Source: Propionibacterium sp. oral taxon 192 str. F0372 (lineage in GTDB: Bacteria; Actinomycetota; Actinomycetes; Propionibacteriales; Propionibacteriaceae). Taken from it: 64,000 nucleotides of DNA. The notes beneath the pieces were generated by a model. That model made no database searches. It was not told where the DNA came from and worked only from the letters and a program-made list of their open reading frames with translations. The position numbers and the translations under genes were made by a program. Below are positions 16,739 to 25,924 of this stretch, one piece after another; within the stretch, counting starts at the first letter, position 1, and each line of letters opens with the position of its first letter. The stretch lies in NCBI RefSeq assembly GCF_000413315.1, contig NZ_KE340297.1, positions 443,184 to 507,183 of the forward strand, in the 5' to 3' direction.

Positions 16739-17766
16739 GCAGCACCGATCCCGCACCTGCTATACCCGAGACCCGCACCCGGTTTCGAGCTCATCCAAGT
16801 TTCGTGCCCTTCGTCCTGGCCGCTCTGGGGTTATTACTCATCGGCGCCCTGGTCGCCGGAGTTGGAGTGGGCACCATTCAGTTGTCCCCTGCCGACGTGT
16901 TCCGCGGAATCTTCGGGCATGCCGATTTCCAGTGGCACCGGGTGGTGTGGGACGTGCGCCTGCCGAGAGTGCTCCTGGCTGGGATGGTCGGTATCTGCTT
17001 GGCGACATCCGGAGTGATCCTGCAGGCGGTGATGGGCAATCCGCTGGCAGACCCGGGAATCATCGGCATATCGGCAGGGGCAGGGTTATTCGGCATCGTC
17101 ATTCTCATCGTCTTTCCGACGATGTTCATGGCCACCCCTTTGTTCGCCTTCATCGGAGCGATGGTTGCTGCGGTCACCATCCACGCCTTGGCCTGGCGCG
17201 GTGGCATTCAACCTGTGCGGGTGATCCTGGCGGGGGTGGCGGTCTCTGCCTTGTGTTCGGCCGGGATCTCCGCAGTCATGGTGCTGTACTCCGACCGGGT
17301 GCAGGGCGCCCTATTGTTCATGAATGGGTCGATGTCCCTGAAGTCCTGGAACCATGTCCGGTTGTTGTGGCCCTATGCATTGGTGGCCGTCATCGCTGCG
17401 GTCTTGCTGCCACGACGCCTGGATCTCATCGTGCTGGGCGACGATATCTCTCGGTCGATGGGAATGGATGTCCGTGCAAACCGGTTACTACTCACCGGTA
17501 TCGCCGCACTCCTGGCAGCTGGTGCGGTATCGGCCGTGGGGCTACTGGGTTTCGTCGGGCTCATCGTCCCGCACATGATGAGGTTGACCGTTGGCAGTTC
17601 GCACCGAGTGCTGATGCCAGCCTGCCTCCTGTTCGGCGCAGGGCTGGTCATCGTCTCCGACACCATGGCTCGCACCTTGTTCTCCCCCGCCGACCTTCCG
17701 GTGGGCATCATCATGGCCGCCCTGGGCGTACCCTTCTTCCTCTTCCTGCTGCGGAGGGCACTGTGA
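16735..17766 (+). CDS. FecCD-family ABC transporter permease
   Basis: 343 residues, starting at GTG 16735, which overlaps the binding-protein stop (GTGA). About ten membrane helices and the FecCD motifs are present: RLPRVLLAGMVGICLATSGV near the N-terminus, NPLADPGIIGIS, and GLLGFVGLIVPHMMRL near the C-terminus, followed by the LPVGIIMAALGVPFFLFLL end typical of BtuC/HmuU/FecD. It forms the membrane channel with the ATPase encoded next, whose start overlaps it. Complete and normal in length. Confidence 0.92.
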   Translation: MSSTDPAPAIPETRTRFRAHPSFVPFVLAALGLLLIGALVAGVGVGTIQLSPADVFRGIFGHADFQWHRVVWDVRLPRVLLAGMVGICLATSGVILQAVMGNPLADPGIIGISAGAGLFGIVILIVFPTMFMATPLFAFIGAMVAAVTIHALAWRGGIQPVRVILAGVAVSALCSAGISAVMVLYSDRVQGALLFMNGSMSLKSWNHVRLLWPYALVAVIAAVLLPRRLDLIVLGDDISRSMGMDVRANRLLLTGIAALLAAGAVSAVGLLGFVGLIVPHMMRLTVGSSHRVLMPACLLFGAGLVIVSDTMARTLFSPADLPVGIIMAALGVPFFLFLLRRAL

Positions 17767-18569
17767 GTGGCGCCGGGCTTGAGGTGAAAGATCTGTGGGT
17801 GTCACTGGGTGGCCGACAGATCCTGCACGGCATCAATCTCGACCTGGAAGCCGGGGCCGTGCACGGCATCCTGGGACCGAACGGCTGTGGGAAGACCACC
17901 CTGATCCGGTCGATGTGCGGGGCCGTGAAACCGGACAGCGGCCAAGTGCTTCTCGACGGCACGGCGATCGGTGCCCTATCCCCGACCGCATTGGCCCGCA
18001 GGATGGCCGTTGTGTGGCAAGGCGGGGTCATCAGTTCAGATATAACCGTCGCCCGGCTCGTCAGCTACGGACGCTACGCTCATACCCCGTGGTGGAAGGT
18101 CAACCCGCCGGACCGGGACGAGGCTGTTGTCGAAGCGATGGAGCGCACCCACATCACCTCACTCGCCGATCGACGAGTAGCCAGCCTATCGGGCGGTGAA
18201 CGCCAGCGGGTGTGGATCGCCACAGCCTTGGCCCAGCGTCCGAGGATCCTGCTGCTCGACGAGCCCACCACCTACTTGGACATCGCCCATCAGATCGACG
18301 TGCTGGAACTGATCGGGGAGCTGAACGCCGACGGGCTGACCGTGGTCGCCGTGCTGCACGACCTGACCCAGGCCGCCCGCCGCTGTGACCGGGTGGTGGT
18401 CATGGGTAATGGACGGCTGCTGCGCGCCGGACCGCCGGTCCAAGCCCTCGACGCTGCAGCCATTGCCTCCGATTTCCACGTGGATGCCTGGGTCACCACC
18501 GACCCACAGACCCACGCTCCTGTTATCCAAGCTCGTCACCGAACAGCTCTCCACGAGGAGGATCAATGA
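17763..18569 (+). CDS. FecE/HmuV-type ABC transporter ATPase
   Basis: 268 residues from GTG 17763, which overlaps the permease stop. Walker A GPNGCGKTTLIRSM, Q-loop VWQGG, signature LSGGERQRVWIATAL, Walker B ILLLDEPTTYLD and switch HDLTQA are intact. It is of the iron-chelate/haem/B12 importer subclass, with the H-region HQIDVLELIGEL. It overlaps the start of the CobN-like gene by ATGA, so transporter and chelatase subunits are translationally coupled. An in-frame extension further upstream is an artefact lying over the permease. Confidence 0.93.
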   Translation: MSGAGLEVKDLWVSLGGRQILHGINLDLEAGAVHGILGPNGCGKTTLIRSMCGAVKPDSGQVLLDGTAIGALSPTALARRMAVVWQGGVISSDITVARLVSYGRYAHTPWWKVNPPDRDEAVVEAMERTHITSLADRRVASLSGGERQRVWIATALAQRPRILLLDEPTTYLDIAHQIDVLELIGELNADGLTVVAVLHDLTQAARRCDRVVVMGNGRLLRAGPPVQALDAAAIASDFHVDAWVTTDPQTHAPVIQARHRTALHEEDQ

Positions 18570-21500
18570 AGATCACTGTCGTTACCATTTCCCCTGAGGT
18601 CCTTCGCGGGTTATTGGGAGCAGCCGCCCGGCTCGATGAGGAATATCCGGGCTGGGGCGAACTGACCTGGCACTATGCATCTCCAGCTCCCTCGGACGAG
18701 GCGATAGATGCGATGTGCACCGACGTCGCCACAGCCGATCTCGTGATGTGCGACATGATGGGCGCCGACTCCCAGTGGCCCGCGGCCTTGGGCACAACCC
18801 TGGATACCTTCACCGGCGACATCATCTCGTGCGGGCCCGCCTTCGCATCCCGGGCCAGGTTCGGTGCCTTCGATATCGCTGGAGCCCGCAAGCCCGCAAT
18901 GGGGATGCCGAAAGGGATGCCACCACACATCGCGGCCCAGCTCGGCAGGAAAGAAGGCACTGCGCAGCCCCCCACCGGCATGCCCACCCACATCGCAGCC
19001 CGGCTCGGGATGACACCCGGAGCATCCGCATCAACTGCGGAGCAGGCCGCACCCGAGGCCTCCGACCTCGCGGCCCGGGATGCCCGGATCTATGCGCAGG
19101 TTACCTCCGCTTTCTTGTCGATGCGGGGGGACGACGCCGACTTCGTGTTGCGCACCCTGGTGCGAGAACGCGGCGGGCTGCCCGATCTGGAGGTCCCCGA
19201 TCCCTCGGGTGAGATTGCCCCGGTGCAGTGTTCCTGGCCGCCCACCCGCAAACGCTACGCGACCTGGCAGGATTTCGTCGCCGAGCACGGCCCCAGCGAC
19301 GGGCGTCCGGTGATCGCCCTGCTGCACTACGCCAGGTCCTACCCGATTGACGGGGAAACCGTCGCCGCGAAGCTGGTCGAGCACCTGTCGCAGGCGGGTT
19401 GGGTACTGCCGGTGGCCATTGATGCCACGGGCACCGAGATGGTTGATCCACTAAGGGAGTTGCTCACCAGCGAAGGGTTGAAACCCGACGTGATCGTGTC
19501 CTTGTTGTCGTTCCGCTTCGCAGCCGGGCCGATGGGTGGGGACCCGGAGGCCGGGGCCGCGCTGCTTTCCGAGCTCGGTGCTCCCTATGTCAAACCGATC
19601 ATGCTGACCCGCAGAACCGAACAGGAATGGCGCGAATCATTCCAAGGCCTCGGCCCTGCGGAGACGATGGTTTCCCTTGTGCTCCCGGAGATCGACGGCG
19701 CAGTCAACGAGATCCTGGTGGCCGCGATGACTCCCACCCCGATCGACGACTCCCCCGGCGCACCCGTCGTCGACAACCTGCAAGTGATCGACGACCAGGC
19801 TCACCGCCTGGTACAGCGGATTCAAGGGCTGATCCGGCTTCGCCAGTTGGCCAACCACGAAAAGCGGGTCGCGATCATCGGCTATGACTACCCCGACGGG
19901 GAGGGAAATATGCTCGGGGCGGCCTTCTTGGACTGTGCCGCATCCATCGAGGCGATCCTCGCTGACTTGGCCCAGGAGGGCTACCAGCTCACCGTCCCCG
20001 AACCAGGGACCCTTCTCAGCGAATTACTCGACCGAGCGGTCAACTCCCCCCGCTATTCGAATAGCGACCGGACCATCGTCTATCCCCGCGAGCAGGCGAT
20101 CGCCGAGTTGGCGAATCCCAAGGCCTGGGCGGAGGTCGAATCGGTGTGGGGGAATAACCCTGATCTTCCGATGGTCACCCCCACCGGTGATTTCCTCATT
20201 CCCGCCATCGAACTCGGCAATGTTTTGGTGGGCATCCAGCCTGGCCGTGCTCCACTGAGCAACGGCGGCGACTCAACCCACGACAACACGATTCCCCCGC
20301 CGCCGCAATACCTTGCCTTCTACACCTGGGTGCGCAAGGTTTGGAAAGCAGATGTCATCGTGCATGTCGGTACCCACGGCACTTTCGAGTTCCTGAAGGC
20401 CAAGCAGAATGCGGTGTCCACCGACTGTTTCCCCGACCTGATGATCGAGGAAACCCCGCACGTCTATCTGTATTACTGCGCCAATCCCACCGAGGGGATC
20501 ATCGCCCGGCGCCGTTCCCATGCGACCTTGGTCTCCTACCAGCCGCCGGTGATGCTGCCCGGAGGCCTGCACGACCAACTCGCCGATCTGGAGAAACTTC
20601 TCGCCGAACACCGTCAAGCCGTGGAGTTATCCCCGCAGACCGCCCAGGATCTTCTGGCGGATATCGCCCGCGCGGCCGAGGAAGCCCACCTGCCCACCGA
20701 TCCCGGGGAGTTGGAAGCCGAGTTGGAGAGGCTGTCGAGCGGACTGGTTCCAATGGGACTGCACGTTTTCGGCGAGGAATGGAACACCGATGAAGTAATT
20801 CGCATGGTCGACGGAGTGCTGTCGGGCGGCCTGGACGACCAGATGCCGGCTGTGGAAATCATGGCCGGGCTGAAAGGTCTGCCCGATGGCGCGGTGGAGG
20901 AATTGCCTCCGCCCGAGCGCGCTGAGCTCGAGGCCATGGCGCTGGAACCGGTGCACCGCGGTCTTTCCTGCGATCTCCCCCCGGAACAAATCACCGACGT
21001 CCTCGGATTGCAAGATCTGGTGCGTCGTGGGCGCGAAGTCGCCGCATTCTTCGATCACAACGAGGAATGGGAGGGACTGCACCGCGGACTGTGCGGGCTG
21101 CACGTCCCGGCACGCCTGGGTGGCGACGTCATCCGCACCCCATCGGTGATGCCCTCGGGTTCCTCGATCTACCAATTCGATCCGCGGGCCGTGCCAAGCT
21201 CCATCGCAATGCGCAGGGGCGCCGAGATCGCCCGGGGACTCAAGGATGCCTACCGTGCGGAAAACGGTACTAACCCCAGTTGCGTCGGGTTGATCCTGTG
21301 GGGGATCGAGACATCCCGGACCCAAGGAGAAGGCTATGCCCAGGTCCTGGCCCTGCTCGGGGTGCGGTTGGTGGACCATCCCACCCCAGGCCATCCCCGT
21401 TGGGAGGTGATCCCCACGGAGGAACTCACCGGCCCGCGCACCGATGTGGTGGTGACCATTTCTGGTTTCTTCCGTGACCTGTTCGGCAATCTCATTGAGG

Positions 21501-22360
21501 AACTCGACGACATCTTCGCCGCGGTGGCGGCCATGGACGAACCTGAACAGATCAACCCCATCCGGGCTCGCGCCGCGGTGCTGGAGGAGGCCCTCGCAGC
21601 CCGGGGCATACCCGAAGACCAGGCATCACAGCTTGCCACAAGCAGGATTTTCGGCCCAGCCCCTGGTCTGTACGCCACAGATCTGACGGCGATCATCGAA
21701 TCCGGAGCCTGGAACTCCACCGACGATTTGACCGACCATTTCGTCGACGGCGCCCAGCACCTCTACGGACGCAACCACCACGGCGACCGCATCGAGGGGC
21801 TCTACCAGGAACAGTTGGCCGATGTGGAGGTGGTCTCCCAAGTGAGGTCGAACAACGAGTACCAGATCACCGATTTGGACCACTACTTCGAGTTCCTGGG
21901 CGGGATGACCTCGGCGGCCGAACGCTTCTCGGGGCGCACCGTACCGACCCTGGTCTGCGACACCACCGCACGCAGGGTTCATGTACAGACCTCCGCCGAG
22001 GCCTCCCGCGCAGGCCTGTACACCCGGTTGCTGAATCCCGAATGGATCGAGGCGATCATGGCCCACGGGCACCGGGGCGTCGCGGAGATCAACGAACGCA
22101 CAACGAACCTCGTCGGCATGGCCGCCACCACATCCGGCATCGGTGACTGGATGTTCGACGCAGTCTTCGACACCTACATCGCCGACGAGCAGATGCGGCA
22201 ACGGCTCACCGAGGCCAATCCGCATGCCACCGCCGATCTTGCCGCCAGGCTCGGCGAGGCGGACCGTCGTGGTCTGTGGCAGGCGAGCCCGGAACGCAGA
22301 CAGCTGCTCGACGAGGTCCAGTTCGATATCGATGCCGACCTGGAAGGGGTCGACAACTGA
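18566..22360 (+). CDS. CobN/ChlH/HmuS-family giant chelatase subunit
   Basis: 1,264 residues, the usual size for the large (porphyrin-binding) subunit of class I chelatases. Family motifs include HVGTHGTFEF near residue 598, PHVYLYYCANPTEGIIARRR and SGFFRDLFGNLIEELD. The N-terminal 110 residues resemble the ChlH/CobN head. Unusual is an inserted stretch at about 112-160 carrying two copies of GMPxHIAAxLG (residues 117-127 and 138-148). Aerobic B12 makers use CobN with CobS/CobT, chlorophyll makers use ChlH with ChlI/ChlD, and the Bacteroides HmuS of haem operons is also in this family. Here the partners are ChlI/ChlD-like, the operon encodes an importer and has an iron box, so removal or insertion of metal in an imported tetrapyrrole is the best guess. 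No other cobalamin synthesis gene is near. Confidence 0.85.
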   Translation: MKITVVTISPEVLRGLLGAAARLDEEYPGWGELTWHYASPAPSDEAIDAMCTDVATADLVMCDMMGADSQWPAALGTTLDTFTGDIISCGPAFASRARFGAFDIAGARKPAMGMPKGMPPHIAAQLGRKEGTAQPPTGMPTHIAARLGMTPGASASTAEQAAPEASDLAARDARIYAQVTSAFLSMRGDDADFVLRTLVRERGGLPDLEVPDPSGEIAPVQCSWPPTRKRYATWQDFVAEHGPSDGRPVIALLHYARSYPIDGETVAAKLVEHLSQAGWVLPVAIDATGTEMVDPLRELLTSEGLKPDVIVSLLSFRFAAGPMGGDPEAGAALLSELGAPYVKPIMLTRRTEQEWRESFQGLGPAETMVSLVLPEIDGAVNEILVAAMTPTPIDDSPGAPVVDNLQVIDDQAHRLVQRIQGLIRLRQLANHEKRVAIIGYDYPDGEGNMLGAAFLDCAASIEAILADLAQEGYQLTVPEPGTLLSELLDRAVNSPRYSNSDRTIVYPREQAIAELANPKAWAEVESVWGNNPDLPMVTPTGDFLIPAIELGNVLVGIQPGRAPLSNGGDSTHDNTIPPPPQYLAFYTWVRKVWKADVIVHVGTHGTFEFLKAKQNAVSTDCFPDLMIEETPHVYLYYCANPTEGIIARRRSHATLVSYQPPVMLPGGLHDQLADLEKLLAEHRQAVELSPQTAQDLLADIARAAEEAHLPTDPGELEAELERLSSGLVPMGLHVFGEEWNTDEVIRMVDGVLSGGLDDQMPAVEIMAGLKGLPDGAVEELPPPERAELEAMALEPVHRGLSCDLPPEQITDVLGLQDLVRRGREVAAFFDHNEEWEGLHRGLCGLHVPARLGGDVIRTPSVMPSGSSIYQFDPRAVPSSIAMRRGAEIARGLKDAYRAENGTNPSCVGLILWGIETSRTQGEGYAQVLALLGVRLVDHPTPGHPRWEVIPTEELTGPRTDVVVTISGFFRDLFGNLIEELDDIFAAVAAMDEPEQINPIRARAAVLEEALAARGIPEDQASQLATSRIFGPAPGLYATDLTAIIESGAWNSTDDLTDHFVDGAQHLYGRNHHGDRIEGLYQEQLADVEVVSQVRSNNEYQITDLDHYFEFLGGMTSAAERFSGRTVPTLVCDTTARRVHVQTSAEASRAGLYTRLLNPEWIEAIMAHGHRGVAEINERTTNLVGMAATTSGIGDWMFDAVFDTYIADEQMRQRLTEANPHATADLAARLGEADRRGLWQASPERRQLLDEVQFDIDADLEGVDN

Positions 22361-22400
22361 TCACCTCAGCACAACTACCCAACAATGACAAGGAGAGACG

Positions 22401-22970
22401 ATGAACAAAATTGTGCCAGCCCTCGCCCTCGCCGCCCTATTCGCCATCGCTACGACGGGCTGCGGACAGGCGTCGAGTGAACCCAGCGAATCCGCTCCGG
22501 GGAGCTCCGCGATGACACCGGAGGCCTCTGGATCCGCCGATACGGCCACCGGGAAGCTCACCGAGACCGACGGCAAACTGACCGACTCCGATCCTCAAGC
22601 CGCGGTCATCGAGGGAGCCGGACTATCTGTGGAGATCGACCAAACTGCCAAGACCGCCGTCTTCCAAGCCATCGACCCGGCCACCGGCGATCCCTTCCAG
22701 GACTCTCTCACCTACGACTTCGCCGCGGGTACCTTCGTGCGCAAGCACTTTGTCTCGGCGATGGGAGCTACCTTCTTGTACAACGCAGAACCGAACACCG
22801 GCGAATTGCTGAGCGTCACCAATGACGCAGGGGAGGACGCCGGGGAAGCCCTGCGCCAGCGCGGCCGGTGGGATACGGCCGCAGCCGAGACCATGGCGAT
22901 CAAGACCGCCTTGGACGCCTGGTTCCTGCAACGTTACGGAAAGACCGTGGCCGAGGTGATCGGATCCTGA
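22401..22970 (+). CDS. Lipoprotein of unknown function inside the chelatase operon
   Basis: 189 residues. It has a lipoprotein signal peptide ending ATTGC, a Ser/Glu-rich linker, and a compact domain from about residue 65. Phrases such as ATGDPFQDSLTYDFAAGTF and TALDAWFLQRYGKTVAEVIG are visible, but no family is recognised. A GGAGAG site precedes the ATG. It begins 40 bp after the CobN-like gene and ends 1 bp before the ChlI-ChlD gene, so it is part of the operon. An exported lipoprotein next to cytoplasmic chelatase genes suggests a role in capturing or preparing the tetrapyrrole at the surface, but nothing in the sequence proves this. Confidence 0.75.
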   Translation: MNKIVPALALAALFAIATTGCGQASSEPSESAPGSSAMTPEASGSADTATGKLTETDGKLTDSDPQAAVIEGAGLSVEIDQTAKTAVFQAIDPATGDPFQDSLTYDFAAGTFVRKHFVSAMGATFLYNAEPNTGELLSVTNDAGEDAGEALRQRGRWDTAAAETMAIKTALDAWFLQRYGKTVAEVIGS

Positions 22971-22971
22971 G

Positions 22972-24843
22972 ATGACAAAGCTGTTTCCCTTCTCGGCCAT
23001 CGTCGGCCAGCCGACGATGCGGCTCGCCCTGCTCTTAGTTGCGATACAACCCCGTATCGGTGGGGTGTTGATCCGTGGCGAGAAGGGAACAGCCAAGTCC
23101 ACGGTGGTGCGTGCTCTTGCCAGGGCGCTGCCCACCGGGCGAATGCGCACCTTGGCGTTGTCCGCCACCGAGGACCGGCTGGTGGGTGGGCTTGATCTTG
23201 AGGCGACCCTGACCACCGGTTCACCGGTCTTCCAGCCGGGCCTGCTGAGCGACGCCGACGGTGGCATCGTCTATGTCGACGAGGTGAATCTGCTTGACGA
23301 CCACCTCGCCAACCTGGTGCTCGACGCTGCTGCCAGCGGGGTGGTGACCACCGAACGGGAAGGCTTCTCCGTATCGATGCCGTCCCGTTTCGCGCTGGTT
23401 GGCACGATGAACCCGGAGGAGGGCCAGTTGGGCGCCCAACTGCTGGACCGCTTCGGGCTATGCGTTGACGTGGTGGCCGAACATGGCCTGGAAGAACGGA
23501 TCGAGATCCTGCGTCGTCGGCTAGCCCATGACGCGAACCCTGCGGAATTCATCGACTCCTGGGCGCAGCAAGAGGCCAGCCTCGCCCAGCGCTTGGCCGC
23601 TGCCCGGACTGCCGTGGGCGAGGTCGAAGTCCCGGCACATATCGTCTCCAGCATCGCCGGACGCTGTCGGGAGGCAGGCACTGCGGGCCACCGGGCTGAT
23701 CTGGCCCTCACCCTGGCTGCCCGGGCGCATGCCGCCTGGCAGGGGCGTGTGGTGGTGACCGAGGAAGATGTAGAACTCGTCGCGGAATTGGCTCTGGTGC
23801 ACCGGCGCCGGGATCAGGAACCGCCTGATCCTCCTCCCCCACCCTCGCCCACCCCACCCGCAGAAGACCCATCCCGCGAGGAGCCTCCCGAGACCGACAA
23901 CGAGCAACCCGACCCACCGGAGGAACCGGAGATCGGCCCCGACCCGAGCGAGGAACTGGTCTCCGAGATCGGGGCGTCGTTCAAGGTGCGTCCGCTGATC
24001 AGTACCCAAGATCGGGTCGCCCGCTCCAGTTCGGGCCGACGACGTCTCACCATCTCCGCAGACCAGCGTGGCCACCAGATCGGTTCGAGGTTCTCGGCCC
24101 ACCCCGAGGATCTCGCCTTGGATGCCACTCTGCGGGCCGCCGCCGTGCACCAACGCCGGAGAAGACTCGGTCTGGCACCCGGTGATGGGCGGGAACATCT
24201 GGCGATCCTGGTAGAACGTGGCGACTGGCGTCGCAGGATCAGGATGCGACGCACCGGATCGGTGGTGGTGCTCGTCGTCGATGCCTCGGCCTCAATGGGG
24301 GCCCGCAATCGCATGGTGGCATCGAAGGGCGCAGTGCTGTCGCTGCTACTCGACGCCTATGTGAAACGTGACCAGGTGGCGTTGGTGAGTTTCCGGCGCA
24401 CCGGAGCCGAGGTGCTGGTACCACCCACCTCCTCGGTGGAAATGGCCGAACGGCGGCTCCGAGAGATGCCCACCGGCGGGCGAACCCCGTTGGCCTCCGG
24501 CTTAATGGCTGCCCACGAGGTGGTGCGGCCACTGCTGCTGAAAGATCCTGCCATCCGGCCCATGGTGGTGGTGGTCACCGACGGGCGCGGGAATGTCGGG
24601 CTCGATGGAACTGTATCTCGCAATGCCACCGACGAGGCGATCCGGATCGCCACGAGGCTGCGTGCCGAACAGCGCATCAGCTGGGTGATCGTCGACACCG
24701 AGCCGACTGGGGTGATGTCGCGCGGGCGCACCGGAGACTTGGCTAAGGCCCTGGGGGCCGAGAGATTCACCATTGAGAATTTGCGAGCCGACGACTTGGT
24801 GCAGATCGTCAACACCTCACAGAACCGTCAGGAGAACCGATGA
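22972..24843 (+). CDS. Fused ChlI-ChlD-like AAA+/VWA chelatase protein
   Basis: 623 residues. Residues 1-280 are a magnesium-chelatase-type AAA+ domain: Walker A GEKGTAKST at 36-44, then IVYVDEVNLLDDHLANLVLD, then VGTMNPEEGQLGAQLLDRFG. A Pro/Glu/Asp-rich linker (about 283-330) is typical of ChlD. From about 430 there is a von Willebrand A domain with an intact MIDAS motif (DASASMG) and VVVVTDGRGN. The combination matches ChlD/BchD, whose AAA+ part works together with ChlI to drive the large subunit. It overlaps the next gene by ATGA. Confidence 0.9.
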   Translation: MTKLFPFSAIVGQPTMRLALLLVAIQPRIGGVLIRGEKGTAKSTVVRALARALPTGRMRTLALSATEDRLVGGLDLEATLTTGSPVFQPGLLSDADGGIVYVDEVNLLDDHLANLVLDAAASGVVTTEREGFSVSMPSRFALVGTMNPEEGQLGAQLLDRFGLCVDVVAEHGLEERIEILRRRLAHDANPAEFIDSWAQQEASLAQRLAAARTAVGEVEVPAHIVSSIAGRCREAGTAGHRADLALTLAARAHAAWQGRVVVTEEDVELVAELALVHRRRDQEPPDPPPPPSPTPPAEDPSREEPPETDNEQPDPPEEPEIGPDPSEELVSEIGASFKVRPLISTQDRVARSSSGRRRLTISADQRGHQIGSRFSAHPEDLALDATLRAAAVHQRRRRLGLAPGDGREHLAILVERGDWRRRIRMRRTGSVVVLVVDASASMGARNRMVASKGAVLSLLLDAYVKRDQVALVSFRRTGAEVLVPPTSSVEMAERRLREMPTGGRTPLASGLMAAHEVVRPLLLKDPAIRPMVVVVTDGRGNVGLDGTVSRNATDEAIRIATRLRAEQRISWVIVDTEPTGVMSRGRTGDLAKALGAERFTIENLRADDLVQIVNTSQNRQENR

Positions 24844-25820
24844 AACGACCGAACTATCCCTTCGCAGCCATTGTCGGCCAGGATGAGATGAAGCTCGCCT
24901 TGGTCCTCACGGTGATCTGCCCCGACCTGTCGGGGGTGCTCATCCGGGGCGACAAAGGAACCGCAAAATCGACCGCGGTCCGTGGGCTGGCAGAGCTGCT
25001 TCCGGAACGCACCGAGGTTTCAGAAGGGGCTTTCCATCTAACCGAGTCAGAGTACCTCGAATACGCCGAGACGCTGGGGCTCGACCCTGCTGCAGTGTCC
25101 CGGACCACCACCAGCCGGGTCCCGGTCGTCGAGCTGCCGGTGGGGGCAACCGAGGACCGCGTCGCCGGGACCCTCGACCTGGAGACGGCCCTGACCCAGG
25201 GGCGGCGCAGTTTCGAGCCCGGTCTGCTGGCTGCGGCACACCGTGGCATCCTCTACGTCGACGAGGTGAACCTGCTTGATGACCATGTGGTCGACATCCT
25301 GCTGGATTCAGCGGCCATGGGGATCAACACCGTCGAGCGGGAGGGGATCTCGTTATCCCACCCGGCCCGATTTTCCCTGGTCGGCACCATGAATCCGGAG
25401 GAGGGCGAGTTGCGCCCCCAGCTGCTCGACCGGTTCGGGATGTGCGTGACTGTGCGCGGGGAGCAGGATCCGTCGGCCAGAGTAGAGATCATCACCCGCC
25501 GGATGGCTTTCGAGGCGGATCCGCAGGGTTTCGTCGATGACTGGGCCAGTGCATCCGGTGAGCTCGCGGCGCGGATTGCCCGGGCGATGGAATTGCTGGG
25601 CACGGTGACGATCGACCAGGATGTGTTGTTGCAGGTGGCACAAACCTGCGTGGCCGCTGAGGTAGACGGGCACCGCGGCGATCTGATGATGGTGCGCGCA
25701 GCCCGCGGCCTAGCTGCCTGGGATGGTCGAACCACCATCACCGACAAGGACCTGGCTGACGCCGCAGCCTTGGTGCTACCTCACCGGATGCGCCGCAACC
25801 CGCTGGATGTCATCGGCTAA
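24840..25820 (+). CDS. ChlI-like AAA+ chelatase ATPase
   Basis: 326 residues, about normal for ChlI/BchI. Walker A GDKGTAKST at 37-45, Walker B ILYVDEVNLLDDH, sensor FSLVGTMNPEEGELRPQLLDRFG, then an Arg finger region and a helical C-terminal domain. It is the motor subunit expected to pair with the ChlD-like protein and the CobN-like large subunit, giving a complete three-subunit class I chelatase. It is the last gene of the operon. About 100 bp separate it from the convergent dehydrogenase gene and show no clear hairpin. Confidence 0.93.
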   Translation: MKRPNYPFAAIVGQDEMKLALVLTVICPDLSGVLIRGDKGTAKSTAVRGLAELLPERTEVSEGAFHLTESEYLEYAETLGLDPAAVSRTTTSRVPVVELPVGATEDRVAGTLDLETALTQGRRSFEPGLLAAAHRGILYVDEVNLLDDHVVDILLDSAAMGINTVEREGISLSHPARFSLVGTMNPEEGELRPQLLDRFGMCVTVRGEQDPSARVEIITRRMAFEADPQGFVDDWASASGELAARIARAMELLGTVTIDQDVLLQVAQTCVAAEVDGHRGDLMMVRAARGLAAWDGRTTITDKDLADAAALVLPHRMRRNPLDVIG

Positions 25821-25924
25821 GAGCACATGCACGGGAGGAACCCAGGAAGACCCGGTCGGCAAATTCTTCAGAGTGGTCCGCAGACCAGACGGTGCTCTCC
25901 TCTGCCAACAGCCAAAGAAGCGAG

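Noticed and set aside
16710..17762. In-frame extension upstream of the first importer ATPase
   Set aside because: Overlaps the permease gene fully; the GTG at 17763 gives a normal ATPase start with stop-start overlap.
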